Below, piece by piece: positions 12,025 to 24,369 of a stretch of 64,000 bases of DNA. The position numbers and the translations under genes were made by a program. The stretch is from Siphonodentalium dalli. Taxonomy: Eukaryota > Mollusca > Scaphopoda > Gadilida > Siphonodentaliidae. The number at the start of each line of letters is the position of its first letter. Within the stretch, counting starts at the first letter, position 1. The stretch lies in the NCBI GenBank assembly GCA_032622095.1, contig CP136063.1:115774723-115838722 (forward strand), given 5' to 3'. The notes beneath the pieces were generated by a model that saw only the letters and a list, made by a program, of their open reading frames with translations, was not told the origin of the DNA and did no database searches.

Positions 12025-13326
12025 TAAATTGTGTAATAAAGAAGACAGTTTGAAGAAAGTAACGTATGACACGACAAACGGGAAAACTTGAAATATGGAA
12101 GTATGCAAATTTCCCGCATCAAATTTGAAAGCTAGTTTATAGAATAATTGTATTATAATTTATATTTATGGCTAATAATATGATATTGGTGGCGTTACCA
12201 TTTCTGACTATGGTTTTCTTGTTAGGACCTGTGGTGTGAAGAAAATATTTTGTGTACACATATGTAGCGGATGCAGATTTGCCCCTACTGTAATTCATAC
12301 AAGTATACACTGTGGATGTCTATTAACTGCTCAATTCTAATGAACATTACAAGAGGGACAACTCTATCTGCTATGCTCCTCATTATAAAATCACCTAATT
12401 CTAAAACATCTCAGTTGGTGCATACCTAGTCTTGATTGACAGCCTAAAGTGTATGCTTGGCGTCAGGTAAGCCCTGGTTAGTGGATACCTTGTCCAGCAT
12501 CAGAGCATATAATAATGGTGTTGCTGTTCTTTGGGTGGGGTGAAGGAGAAGATCACTCGATCTTTTCGACCATCCCGGGCGCTTCGCGCCCACCTACACT
12601 ATCTCTGTTCTTTGGTTGTAATATTGTCCAGGTTAAAGCCACACCGGCTTCCAGGATCCAAATACTAATTAAAGTAAATCACGTTTACTGGTATTTGGCT
12701 TCCAAACAAATACTAAAGTAAATCATATTTACTGGTATCTGGTTGCCCATGCTGTTTTCTTAAAGTGGCATGCTGTATCCTACCAAGCATACCAGCTAAC
12801 TCCATAATGGACCTGTGATGCATGTCCCTTAATGTTAATAAATTATGCCTTTTTGATTGCTAGACAGTGCTATAGTTGTCATTTGAACTCTGCTGGGAAT
12901 CGTACGATCGGACAGGAATCTGCTTCCTGTTTAATACACATATGCATACCGTATATTTGACCACTCGTATGGTCAAATGGGTGGATATTTAGACAGAGTT
13001 TTCTGCGGTGTTCTATGCTGCTATTCAACTTCTTGCAGATTAATCTGGCTTCAGACCACTAACGGCGAGATCGAGATGGGGTTCGTGCAGACTGAAGTAG
13101 AGGTTGATCAAAGAATGATTAATACCAGATCACTGATTGGAGAGTACAGCTCGTATCTAAATATGACTATGCACAAATTATCCAGAAGGCAGTTCATGGC
13201 TTCCTTTCGGCTACACGCGTACATTAAAACGAATTTGAAAATCCTTCCTTTCCATTATGAAGTAGAGAGTATCTGAGGGAACAAAGCACTTGAGTCCTTA
13301 TTCAACTGATAGTGAACAGCAGATTT
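12025..13326. other. Intergenic DNA, no supported gene
   Basis: A 99-codon frame at 12977-13276 runs to the triplet repeat but has no recognisable domain and no splice context. A small inverted duplicate around AAAGTAAATCACGTTTACTG lies at 12655-12750. Confidence 0.4.
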
Positions 13327-13353
13327 CAACAACAACAACAACAGCAGCAGCAG
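13327..13353 (+). repeat. CAA/CAG trinucleotide microsatellite
   Basis: Six CAA units followed by four CAG units. Confidence 0.9.
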
Positions 13354-13461
13354 TTGAACACTTAACATACGGTATGCATTGATCTGCATAAATTGGGTCA
13401 TTATTGAGTTGAGTACATCAAGTTATCTCAGGACAACAGATATCATGTTATTTATATATTA

Positions 13462-13830
13462 CTAGATTTCGTCCGGGCTATTAAAGGATTTCTTTGTAAT
13501 CGCCTCGGTCTTGGCAGAATATACAGCGTCTGGACAAACTATTGTTCGATCCGTCAAGAAACATGCCTTTATGGGCGTATATGAGCAAGGTCAAGGACAT
13601 GGTCACATGTGAAATTTGACCCACACATATTGTTCCCGGGATCAAAGTGGGCCTATACATACCCAATTTGAGTCGATTGGTCGAGGTCCAGAAACATGCC
13701 TATAAGTGTACCGTAAATGGTCATGGTCAAGGACACAGTTGCATGCGAAATTGGACCAGCCCATATTGTTCCACGGATCAAATTTGAGTCGGATCGGTTT
13801 CGAGTCTAGTAACACACATACACATGCACA
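13462..13830 (-). mobile_element. Helitron-like element related to the one at 5826-6225
   Basis: In reverse orientation it carries the same landmarks: GGCATGTTTCT, a GGGAACAATATG block, AATTTGAGTC, and at the left an AGCCCGGACGAAATCTAG terminus (CTAG at 13462-13465), with a CACA microsatellite at the right (13813-13835). The terminal hairpin has lost its second arm relative to the copy at 6198. Two internal tandem units are visible. Confidence 0.5.
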
Positions 13831-13837
13831 CACACTC

Positions 13838-14070
13838 ATATGGGAGGCCCTTTTCACATTTATTATTTATTTGCACTTAATCACACATATTTGCGCTTAA
13901 GCGCAAATACCTAACACTTATGGGAGGCCCTTTTCACATTTATTATTTATTTACGCTTAAGCGCAAATAACCTCTATCATTTGTGCTTAAGCGCAAATAT
14001 TTGCGCTTAAGCGTAAATCATTTGCGCTTAACCACAAATCAGTTGCGCTTAAGCGCAAATCATTTACGCG
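13838..14070. repeat. Array of TTGCGCTTAAGCGCAA palindromes with TATGGGAGGCC borders
   Basis: Perfect or near-perfect 16-bp palindromes are repeated with short spacers. TATGGGAGGCCCTTTTCACA occurs twice (13838 and 13919). The same border and palindrome make up the ends of the element at 21420-22755. Confidence 0.7.
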
Positions 14071-14229
14071 CGCAAATAAAAATTAATATTCATTGATTCC
14101 CCCCTGAATTAATTTTAAATGGCACAGGCCTAAACACATCACTCAAGTCTATATCAATAGCCCACCATATGAGGGAAGCAATCGCGCAGTAACCCCTAGA
14201 TCCCTTTTATGACACATGGAAATGGTATA

Positions 14230-14584
14230 GATATTGGATTTTCCGTACGTTGGGTTGCTGGGAATACATCCACTTGTATTTTATATCAATCAGCGAAAAT
14301 TAACTTTGTTTTCATCATTGTGCAATGTAATACCTGGTAAAACCTCAACAGCTGTATTCATCCACAGGATGTATGAAAGCATCTTGCACACATCTATAAC
14401 AAGTAATTACTTTGGCGATATACACAATTTGTTGGATAGATATAACCTCGTGGAATATTTAGATGAATTTTCACACAAAATGTGTTTTCCTAACAAAATA
14501 TCATGGAAGAATACAACACAAAATAGCGTCGACACATTGTATGCTTCAGAGTGGTCTCAAAGGATAAGCAATGATCAGAGCTTA
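14230..14584 (+). pseudogene. LINE ORF2 C-terminal region, part 1 (interrupted)
   Basis: An open frame of 118 codons (14231-14584) has the composition of the region downstream of a non-LTR retrotransposon reverse transcriptase, with phrases such as FYINQRKLTLFSSLCNV and SWKNTTQNSVDTLYASEW. It ends exactly at a 5.0-kb insertion. If that insertion and one copy of TTA are removed, codon TTA (14582-14584) is followed in frame by TCT at 19608 and the protein continues to the stop at 20051. A stop at 14228 marks the 5' truncation. The clade is not certain. Confidence 0.65.
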
Positions 14585-17500
14585 TAGTCCAGGAGATATT
14601 GGTCGACCTCTGCACCCCCCCCCCCCCCCAGGACTCAACTTCACCCCACTAATTTTCTTCCTTAAGGTCTCCTCTAATTTTTTTCACTTGTTAACAAGAA
14701 AAAAAAGTGGCCGCAGAGACTCCAGACAAGATGGCGTCCATCATGGCGGCCATTTAAAAAAAATGCACCAGGTCTCTTTGATTGTCGTTATAGTAAAGAT
14801 GATATCACATGCGGTCTTCTTTTCCGCTCGATTCGTTATGCTAATATACAACCCTTACAAATTAGCCAAAAATCCGACACCAGAATCCAATATGGCGGCC
14901 AAGATGGCCGCCGAAATGTGAAAATATGCTATTTTTCTTACATGTTACCACCTTTCGTTTGTCTCGGTGGGAAATTGTTGGCATCTTTGCGTCATGTTAT
15001 ACGTTTATCGTATAGAGGAGTCATTGGCGAACACATGGGGACCATAATATACATTCATTGCGGGATATTTCTGTCCGATATCACCTTTTCCCAAATGCCG
15101 GTATAATAGGTCAAAGCCGAATCTACGTTAATAACGCGATGTAATGTTTCGAATCAATGAATGTTATTGCTATTATAATAACACCCATGCATATATATGT
15201 GCAGGAGATACTCGAGCTAGGATACCTCTTATACCTGAGTTGATGAATATTTACCCAAATCCAAGATGGCGGCCAAAATGGCCACCAGAAATAAAAAATC
15301 AGTGAGCATTATTGTCATGAAAACTCCACACCTGCTTACTATTGTGAGTTGTGAACACTTAGGCGAAGAACTTTCCTTGTACCATATCCAAATAAAAGTC
15401 CCCCAAATCCAAAATGGCGCCCACAATGGCGGACATATTTTGAAAAATCACCGAAATTCCCTCATATTCACATCATTGGGCATTATTGTTGAGACAACTC
15501 CATCCATGCTTACAGTTGAGTTGGAAATACTGAGGTGAAGTAATTACCTTACATCTCATGCAAGAAATTGTTTTCCAAATCGAAGATGGCGGCCAAAATG
15601 GCGACCAAAATTTGAAAACACGCCTACATTCCTTTACTTTCTTAGTATTGGCGTTATTCTTTCGCGATTTCTACCCACCATTACATGTTGATATGTATGA
15701 ATTATTCATTAAGGTTTGGAAAGTGATACTCACAGTCACTGTGGCGGCCAAACTGGCGGCCAGAAATTGAAAAGAAGCCGATATTATCACATACTAATTT
15801 CAACTTTTTGTCATAATATCGATTTGTATGGACGAAACGGTACATAATATAAGCCATCTATTAGTTCCAACGTAAGTCGTGGCCTTTTGGAAGGATGAAA
15901 ACCCACAATCGCGATGTGGCATTTCAAAATCCATTCTCCACTAAGGGCTCATACTGGCCGTAACCGTATATAGATGCGCCGAATAGTCATATTATAATTT
16001 CCAAAAATAAAAACAACAGTACCTGAGCTTATTCTGAATTGCCACATTCAGCATTATCTAGACCCGTTTCCGTCTCTTCGTCAGATTAATCTATCTCGCT
16101 CACAACAACAGTTTACTACACTTCTGTAGAAGGGTCCCACTAATCGGAATGTTTCAAACAATACATATGCCGGTGTCCAGCTCACGTGTTTGTTTCGAAA
16201 GCTTAGCATTCTTAGCGAGCTTCATTCGTGGTATAGCTTATGGTATAATCAGATGCTACATATTGGGTATAGGCGTCATCTTGTGCGATACACTAGAAAG
16301 GTATTCGGTCGATGCGTATACTAGATTTCAGAAGGACCTACCTATCTGCGTATTGTCAGCTTTGGTGACCTAATGGGGATAACAACGTGTACACCTGGTG
16401 ATCTTCCCAAACAGCCACTTCTCAATATATGGTTCATCAATTCACATACTCATCTAATGCACTGACGTGCCCGGACAACTTCTGTATATGGCTTCGAATG
16501 TTGAAAGCCCGACATTTGACGGATGCAGTTCTGCTAAGGCGTAGAAGACCATAATGCATAATATACCCAAACTCCTTGAACATGATCATAAGAACAAGCT
16601 TGTTGGCGTCCAGCAATCGTCTCACCGAACAGATCCAAGCAGATGATAACAATACACACGGTGCTAGTTTGTTGGTATGTGTCATGATAGTGGAAATGAA
16701 ATTGGACCATGACTGCACCGCCCCTTATTTTGTTATGTTTTAGATTCAGACAGGATCTCATGTGTGGCTTTGCTTTCCTTGTATGCTAAGATTGTATGTT
16801 CCCATCTGTTTGGAAGCCGTTCTTAAACAACTGGACCAGGCGTGTGTCATTGGCTACTGCTGTATAAGCCCCACCAAGACTGGGGTGTAGTCTTAAGGGC
16901 GATACCTTTGATAGTTGGTTGATATGTCATACTCACATTGGGTGGTATGGTTCAAGAAAGTACAAATGCCATCAACAATAGGGTGAAATGTTCAACGCGA
17001 AGAACATCCAGAGGAATATTACGTTGATCAGCTCTTGCATTCAGTTCAACAAACGTTGGTACACCAAGTGATTTCTTGGTAACATAACCATTGCGACCAT
17101 TTTCCTGCATGAGACATTAACTACTATATTCTAAAGTTATATATATATATAAAGCTATATGACCATAAAGGTCGCGTTCCCCAAAGTCCACGGCCATTGT
17201 CATCGAGACTGTAAATTGTTCTTTAAATACATAGTGAAATAAATGCACAACAGTTCCTGACATTGTCTTGAATAATACCGCCCACATACTGACACTAACC
17301 CTGAGAGAGGATAACAAAAAACGCATACATTCATGCTATAAAGACATTATCCTTTAGTCAATCCGACTGTTTTGAGGGAGGCAAGCATAGTATTATCCAG
17401 ACAAAAATGTACGTAGTTGAATCAGAAAGGCTTCGAAACTGATGTGGAAATACAATCTTACCACACCAAAAAAAAAACCGACATGCATGACATGCACCAG

Positions 17501-19604
17501 GTGTAAGGGTGGTGTATACCGTGGCCCATTTCATTCCCACTATCATGGCGCATGTCCACAAACTAGCACCGCGAGCATTGTTCTTCTCTGCTGGGAGATA
17601 TTCGACGAGACAACTGCGGGGCGTCACACAGTTTGCTTCGGATCATGGTGGGTAGTCTGTACACTATGGTCTTCTCCTTAGCAGATAGACATCTGTCCAG
17701 GGGAATGAGACAGCTGACAACCTTCGAAACACTGTTGAAGTTGTCCACATATGCCAATGCGTTCGCTGAGTTTGTGAGTTGACGAACCATCTATTGAGAA
17801 GTGACTAGCTAACTTGTTCGCCAGGTGTACATGTCGTTATCCCCATGGGGTATGAGACACATATACATAGAGATGACCTTCTGTAAGCTTGTATACTCAT
17901 CGGTCATATGCCTTCCTAGTTCAAGATGACGCACAAATATCATATTTAGCAAATATTTAAAATCGTAAGCTAGACACCGGAAAATGAATTGTTTGAAACG
18001 TTATGACTAGAGGGACCCTACTCCCAGGAAGTAGTGAATACTTTGTCGGTGTGAGCAATCTATATTTATCAGACAAAGAAATGGAAGCTGGTCCAGATAA
18101 TTATGGACGTGACGTGGCAGATCAGAATCTGTTATCAGGTAATTGTTCTGATATAACTATTCGGCGCACCTACGCTTACGGCCATTATCGGCGCTAAGTG
18201 GAGAATGGATTTCGAAATGACACATCGTGATATTAATGGTGGTTTTTCATCTTTCCAGAAGGATACGAGCTATGTTATGCGTTTTGATACCTTTAAGTTG
18301 AACTAGTAGATGGTTTATATACAGTTTCGTCCATGCATACCGATATTATGACAAAACGTTGAAATTAATATGTGAAAATATCGATTTCTTTTCAATTTCT
18401 AGCCGCCAATTTAGCAGCGATCTTGGCTGTGAATATCAATTGCCAAACACTAATGAATACTTCATGTCACTATTCCATATCAACATGTAATGGTGGATAG
18501 AAATCGCGAAACAATAACGCCAATCGTAAGAAAGTAAAGGAATGTAGACTTGTTTTCAAATTTCGGTCACCATTTTGGCCGCCATCTTCGATTTGGAAAA
18601 CAATTTCTTGCATGACATGTAAGGTAATTACTTCACCTCAGTATTTCCAACTCAACTGTAAGCATGGATGGAGTTGTCTCAACAATAATGCCCAATGATG
18701 TGAATATGAGGGAATTTCGGTGATTTTTCAAAATCTGTCCGCCATTGTGGGCGCCATTTTGGATTTGGAGGACTTTTATTTGGATATGGTATAAGGAAAG
18801 TTCTTCGCCTAAGTGTTCCCAACTCACAATAGTAAGCAGGTGTGGTGTTTTCATGACAATAATGCTCACTGATGTTAAAATCGGCGATTTTCGGCGATTT
18901 TTTATTTCTGGTGGCCATTTTGGCCGCCATCTTGGATTTGGGTAAATATTCCTCAACTCAGGTATAAGAGGTATCCTAGCTCGAGTATCTCCTGCACATA
19001 TATATGCATGGGTGTTGTTATAATAGCAATAACATTCATTGATTCGAAACATTACATCGCGTTATTAACGTAGATTCGGCTTTGACCTATTATACCGGCA
19101 TTTGGGAAAACGTGATATCGGACAAATATATCCCGCAATGAATAAATATTATGGTCCCCATGTGGTCGCCAATGACTTCTCTATATGATAAACGTATAAC
19201 ATGACGCAAAGATGCCAACAATTTCCCACAGAGACAAACGAAAGGTGGTAACATGTAAGAAAAATAGCATATTTTCACATTTCGGCGGCCATCTTGGCCG
19301 CCATATTGGATTCTGGTGTCGGATTTTTGGCTAATTTGTAAGGGTTGTATATTAGCATAACGAATCGAGCGGAAAAGAAGACCGCATGTGATATCATCTT
19401 TACTATAACGACAATCAAAGAGACCTGGTGCATTTTTTTTAAATGGCCGCCATGATGGACGCCATCTTGTCTGGAGTCTCTGCGGCCACTTTTTTTTCTT
19501 GTTAACAAGTGAAAAAAATTAGAGGAGACCTTAAGGAAGAAAATTAGTGGGGTGAAGTTGAGTCCTGGGGGGGGTGCAGAGGTCGACCAATATCTCCTGG
19601 ACTA
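14585..19604. mobile_element. Giant 5.0-kb foldback element (family TAGTCC), copy 1
   Basis: The ends are TAGTCCAGGAGATATTGG and its complement CCAATATCTCCTGGACTA, flanked by a 3-bp duplication TTA (14582-14584 and 19605-19607). Practically the whole 5020 bp is an imperfect inverted repeat: the left arm can be followed to about 17000 and pairs with the right arm from 19604 down to about 17150, around the TATATATATA stretch at 17140. The arms are most similar at the outside and diverge toward the centre. Each arm carries repeated AAGATGGCGGCCAAAATGGC blocks (about 14728, 14891, 15264, 15411, 15584, 15742 and mirrored at 18415-19450). No transposase was recognised. Reading frames up to 139 codons in the arms are shadows of the repeat. 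The superfamily is open: a 3-bp duplication fits PIF/Harbinger or CACTA-like elements. Confidence 0.9.
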
Positions 19605-20500
19605 TTATCTCGCTTCCAAAAACTTCACCCAGAGTTACGTGTCGGTGACATTTGGAAGATATGTAAATGTGACCCAGAAAACAGTTCCATATACCTCACT
19701 GTATCTAAATTAATCAGTCAAACAAAACAACAAGAACAGATTCCGTGTGTCAATTGTGATAAATTGACAAACGATGTGGTTCTGCAAGCTATAATAGAAT
19801 GCAATGCTATATCTGCTGTTAGAAATGAGTTTGAGTATGACATTATGAATACATTTGGAATTAATTTGTATTTACTATATCATTCACTATCACCTGAAGA
19901 CAAATTGTGTACACTACTCGGTCGCTTGCCTGACTCTGATGATGTTCATGTAACATTTGACGGGCCTGATTGTCGTAAATTCTTCTTTAAATATGCTATC
20001 AAATTATGGCATACATACCACTTGTTTGCTGGCATACATGCAATCATGTAAACACATCTTTTTAACGTATACTTAATATAGCTACAAAGGATTAAGCATC
20101 AACATAAAATATATTATATACGACATTTACTGAATTACCGTTTCGATTGTAACACAATGTAGCATTTTGTGTCCATTTTGGGAAGATCTTCCTCTCTAGA
20201 GACCACGCCCGTATATGGTCCCCACTGTCTCACACATTCTACCAAAATTACATAGGACTTTGAGTCTGGGTAGCTGGAGGTCATGATCGACTACCAAAAG
20301 TACTGGAGGGTTGTGTACGTTTGTGTCCAATGTTCTTCCCCATAAACGGGCCTGGACTCCAGAGAGTAAATACTTCCGTTAACCCTTGTAAATATGTTCC
20401 TTGATGTTTCTTATATGTATAAATTTGCATTACTTGTGTTATGTATTTATATACTTATATCTTCATTATATATGGAGGATAAATAAAGATATATATAGCC
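19605..20500 (+). pseudogene. LINE ORF2 C-terminal region, part 2, and 3' UTR
   Basis: The frame 19608-20051 (147 codons and stop) continues the LINE protein. A knuckle-like pattern CVNCDKLTND...IIECNAISAVRNEF matches the C-x2-C...H/I-x-C cysteine motif near the C-terminus of many non-LTR ORF2 proteins. The 3' UTR follows and ends near 20480-20500 with ATAAATAAAGATATATAT, combining a polyadenylation signal and a short tail. The frame is intact on both sides of the insertion, so the foldback element landed in a LINE copy that had not decayed much. Confidence 0.65.
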
Positions 20501-20749
20501 GTCCGTCCATCCGGGCGTTCAAACTTTTGATGTTTATGAGCTAAAAAGTGTGTCTAGCCCATAGTTATGAGCTAACAAATATTGTGAGCTAAGCTCCTAA
20601 TAATTTGAAAAATGTTCATACAAACAATATCTATGAGGTTTGCTCTCAGAAAAACATTATTTATAATTAACCTCCTAAAATTTGGACTTTGAACCAGTCC
20701 ATCCGATGGACTAATTTTGCAGTTACCCCCCTTATCACAAGAGCACTTT

Positions 20750-21290
20750 TGTAGCTCCCAATAATCGGACACGCTGATTTATACATGTAGCTCCCAATAA
20801 TTGGACAGGCAGATCTATATATCCACAAAACAGCTCTTAGTATTTGGACTTTTGTAACTCCCAATAATCGGACAAGCTGATACAGTGATTTATGTTGACG
20901 CCACATAAGAGTAGCGAGATTGGACGGATGTGGCGTCAATGATTTATGTAGCGTATCACGATAGTGACTATACGCAAAAACCATGTTCTGTGAAGATTAT
21001 CTACCCAAATTTATAGAACAAAACACTAAATATGGGTAATTTTTCTATTTGACGACAAAAAAAGGTGATATTTTTGTATTGCGAATTCGCGATACTCTTC
21101 ACAAGATACGATACACGTATCATGAGAAATCGTATTGCGATACATATGTTTCGCAATTAATCGTTGCAGCCCTATTATTTCCGATCAACCAGCTGTGATT
21201 CACTTTCAGCCCACGTGCTGATGTTAAAATCAATTTTGATAAATCATCTGAACCGAATTATTTGGTCTCATCATTCGCTGCAAACTTGAA
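20750..21290 (+). repeat. Duplicated segment, copy 1
   Basis: Matches 23003-24025 in the same orientation and order: AGCTCCCAATAATCGGACAC, the CGTATCACGATA block, GCAAAAACCATGTTCTGTGA, the ACGATACACGTATCATGAG palindrome and CCGATCAACCAGCTGTGATT. It lacks the 536-bp insertion present in copy 2 and has its own 45-bp insertion. Confidence 0.8.
20895..20939. mobile_element. 45-bp miniature insertion with 12-bp perfect TIRs and 9-bp TSD
   Basis: The insert runs from TTGACGCCACAT to its exact complement ATGTGGCGTCAA and is flanked by TGATTTATG on both sides (20886-20894 and 20940-20948). The duplicated segment at 23154-23162 has TGATTTATG once and no insert, giving the empty site. A 9-bp duplication fits Mutator-like transposition, though 45 bp is extremely short. 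Confidence 0.8.
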
Positions 21291-21419
21291 ATAAACTTCC
21301 ACGACTTGTCACATTGTGTGGGCGCATACATATGGTCCCAACTGCTATTTATATTATGAAATCCCCAATACACCATTCACACAATTAGAATACTGAAAGT
21401 GTGTATTGTATGGCGACTG

Positions 21420-22755
21420 TATGGGAGGCCAAATTCACATTTAATAATTAATTGTGCTTAAGCGCAATCAACGCAATCAATTGCGCTTAAGCGCAATTAA
21501 CTGCGCTTAGCGCAATTCATGGTTATATGTAACAAAACACCCCTGGTGAATAAATAGGTTTCTCCATAACTTAGCATTAACTCCTATTGACATGTCACTT
21601 CTTGGTTTCATTGGTTTGGATGGGTAGGGAGCTAGCCCAACTTCTTTATCAAAATGGCTGACTCGCAATAGTATCACATTCTGTTTCAGTTGGAGCGATT
21701 CGTGATAGCATTATATTATCTTCGGTATATATTAGTTGGGGCTACTTGCAATAGCATTACTTTCTGTATTAGTCGGGGCGACATTGATTTTCTTCAATTT
21801 TCGAGTATACAGGCACACCATATGAGGGACGCAAGCCCTCGGTGACACCACATTCACACTATATGATCCTGGAAATACTATAGATTTGTGCAAGAGCTGC
21901 TGATTTAATAAGAAACACTAGAGCTTCAGGACTGAGACACCAAAGCTCCAATAATTACACACCATTTTTTGGACAGGGATGCTGAAAATATGAAAATAGG
22001 GTTTTTCCCCCCTAATTTAAGTCAATAAGTAAACCATACAGTAATGCTCTAATTAATCGACTCCTTAACCACAGCAGAATTATGGATAACTGTTCAGGAT
22101 TTAGTAGGAAATATGGCTTGTTGCCATTCATCGGAAAGCTCTCGAGAGCTTTTCGATGAATGGCAACAAGCCATATTTCCGACTAAATCCTGAAAAGTTA
22201 CCCATAATTCTGCTGTGGTTAAGAAGTCGATTAAATAGAGCATTACTGTATGAGGTAAGAAAGCCCTCATGCAGTGACACCGCATGCATGTATATGATAT
22301 TACCATAATAAAGGCTAAAATCTGTGCAAAAATACATTAAAAACATCATACAAAACATTACTAGAGTTCCGGGAAGGCGACATCAATTCTTTGGATAGAG
22401 GGATGCTGATAATATGTAATTAGGGGATTCTCCTTGTTGAACACATACTCACAGTTTGACTGTTGAGTACAGGTCAAAATTAGCCCAATGCTCATCTTGT
22501 GTTGCTAGGTGATACACCAGGTCATGCTAATAGTTTATGGGTAGGTTAGATAGTAGTCACAATTATGCTTAAGCGCAATTGATTTCGCTTAAGCGCAATT
22601 AATTGCGCATAAGTGTAATTAATTACGCTTAAGTGTAAATGCCCTATTTGCGCTTAAGCACAATATGTGGTATTTGCGCTTAAGCGAAATTGATTGCGCT
22701 TAAGTGATTGCACTTAAGCGCAATTCATTATTAAATGTGAATTTGGCCTCCCATA
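21420..22755. mobile_element. TA-flanked TIR element (TGGGAGGCC ends)
   Basis: The ends TGGGAGGCCAAATTCACATT and AATGTGAATTTGGCCTCCCA are perfect complements and are flanked by TA (21420-21421 and 22754-22755). Just inside both ends lie arrays of the GCGCTTAAGCGC palindrome (21450-21515 and 22560-22725). The middle contains dispersed units (CACCATATGAGGGA...CCTCGGTGACACC) and the nested MITE at 22037-22250. No transposase. Confidence 0.8.
22037..22250. mobile_element. Hairpin MITE of Tc1/mariner type (family CAGTAATGC), copy 2, nested
   Basis: TA-flanked, CAGTAATGCTCTAATTAATC to AGAGCATTACTG, with arms meeting at CTCTCGAGAG (22138-22147). It is inserted into the larger TIR element at 21420-22755, so it is younger than that host copy. 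Confidence 0.8.
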
Positions 22756-23002
22756 CAACTGCCAATGGTGAACTCGTACTCTGATCTTTCAACCTAATTT
22801 GCATATGCAAACGAATCCGAAGACACTCCCTGATTGAATGTTTACAAACATATAGCATTACCCATTGCCGAAAAACATTAATTTTCTCAGTTAATTTATG
22901 GCCCACAACTTTGATTATAGTTTCAAATTAATGATCGTTTTAATTGATTCAGTTTGGCGAGGTTACGACGAAATTATTGAACCCTTAATATTTGGATTTT
23001 TG

Positions 23003-24025
23003 TAGCTCCCAATAATCGGACACACTGATTTATACATGTAGCTCCCAATAATTGGACAGGCAGATATTATTGTAAACATTTAAACTGAGTCTACGATTGA
23101 GCTCTTAGTATTTGGACTTTTGTAACTCCCAATAATCGGACACGCTGATACAGTGATTTATGTAGCGTATCACGATATACGCAAAAACCATGTTCTGTGA
23201 AGATTATCTACTTAAATTTCTATAACAAAACTGAACAAAACACTAAATATCAGGGGGGGGGGGTCGGAACAAAAATTCAGGCACGTATGGCATTTTTTCC
23301 CTTTCTATCATTTTTTGTACCCACCCACCCCCACCGCCAAATTTTTTTCCGTTTTCGGCAGTTTTTTCCGACCATTTTTTGACACCCACCCCCCCCTTTT
23401 AACACTAAAACAGAGATTTGCGGGGGGAAATTCACTGTAAACAGCTGTATATGAATTTCTGTGCATACTATTTATCATGGATGTTAACATGGACATGTAA
23501 ATAGGAATGAGTCATTTTTAGGTCATTCGGCCAAAAAAACATGGCTGCCAGCGGCCATCTTGGATTTCAAAATTTGCAACAAAATACAATACGATAACTG
23601 CCTGCAGTCAGTTTACAGTTAGAATTACATTATTTCTCTCATTCAAAGTGGTTTTGAAGCCCAACTCATTGCCAAAACACTAAAAAACAAGCAGGAATTT
23701 TTTTTTTAGTTGCGGAAAAAATTGCTTGTTGGTGGCTTTGACCACCCACCCACCCCGGCATACGTGCCGGAAATTCCCCCCCCCTGTAAATATGGGTCAT
23801 TTTTCTATTTGACGACAAAATAGGTGACATTTTTGTATCGCGAAATCGCGATACACTTCACAAGATACGATACACGTATCATGAGAAATCGTATTGCGAT
23901 ACATGTGTATTGCAATTAATCGTTACAGCCCTATTATTTCCGATCAACCAGCTGTGATTCACTTTCAGCCCATTTGATAAATCATCTGAACCGAATCATT
24001 TTGTCTCATCATTCGCTGCAAACAG
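23003..24025 (+). repeat. Duplicated segment, copy 2 (interrupted)
   Basis: Same order of blocks as 20750-21290, interrupted at 23251 by a 536-bp insertion. Without the insertion the two copies align closely through the ATACGCAAAAACCATGTTCT and GCTGTGATTCACTTTCAGCC blocks. Confidence 0.8.
23251..23786. mobile_element. 536-bp hAT-like insertion with CAGGGG ends
   Basis: It begins with CAGGGG and ends with CCCCTG. TAAATAT stands on both sides (23244-23250 and 23787-23793) while the empty copy at about 21029-21035 has it once. CAGGG termini fit hAT elements, although 7 rather than 8 duplicated bases are visible. Inside are a fragment of the family B monomer (23464-23575) and G/C-rich runs. It has no coding capacity. 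Confidence 0.75.
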
Positions 24026-24365
24026 GTGATGTCCCTTAACCCCTAGTTCCATTTTATGAGCATGGAAATGGTATCTATAGATCTGTGCAGGATATGTCTC
24101 TCTTATAAAATATACTAGATATCTGGGATGGAGACACAAATTCTTGGGGACAGGGATATGCTGATAATATGAACATAGGGGTTTTTCCCCTATTTCAAGT
24201 AAATAAGTACACCATATGAGGGAAGCAAGCCCACAGTAACCCCTAATTCCCTATTTATGGCCATGTATATGGTATATATCTGTGCAGGAGATGTTCCTTT
24301 AATAAAATATACCAGAGCTCTGGGAGTGAGACACCAATTCACAATCAGAGGGAAGTAAGGGAGTG
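24026..24365. repeat. Dispersed unit, two copies in tandem
   Basis: A block with GTAACCCCTAATTCC, CATGGAAATGGTAT and CTGTGCAGGA followed by GAGACACCAATTC occurs at about 24030 and 24205. It recurs at 14160 and 21818 and accompanies the GCGCTTAAGCGC arrays. Confidence 0.55.
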
Positions 24366-24369
24366 TTAG

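Noticed and set aside
18633-19052. 139-codon minus-strand ORF
   Set aside because: It lies in the right arm of the first foldback element and parallels a frame at 15266-15538 in the left arm; it is explained by the inverted repeat.
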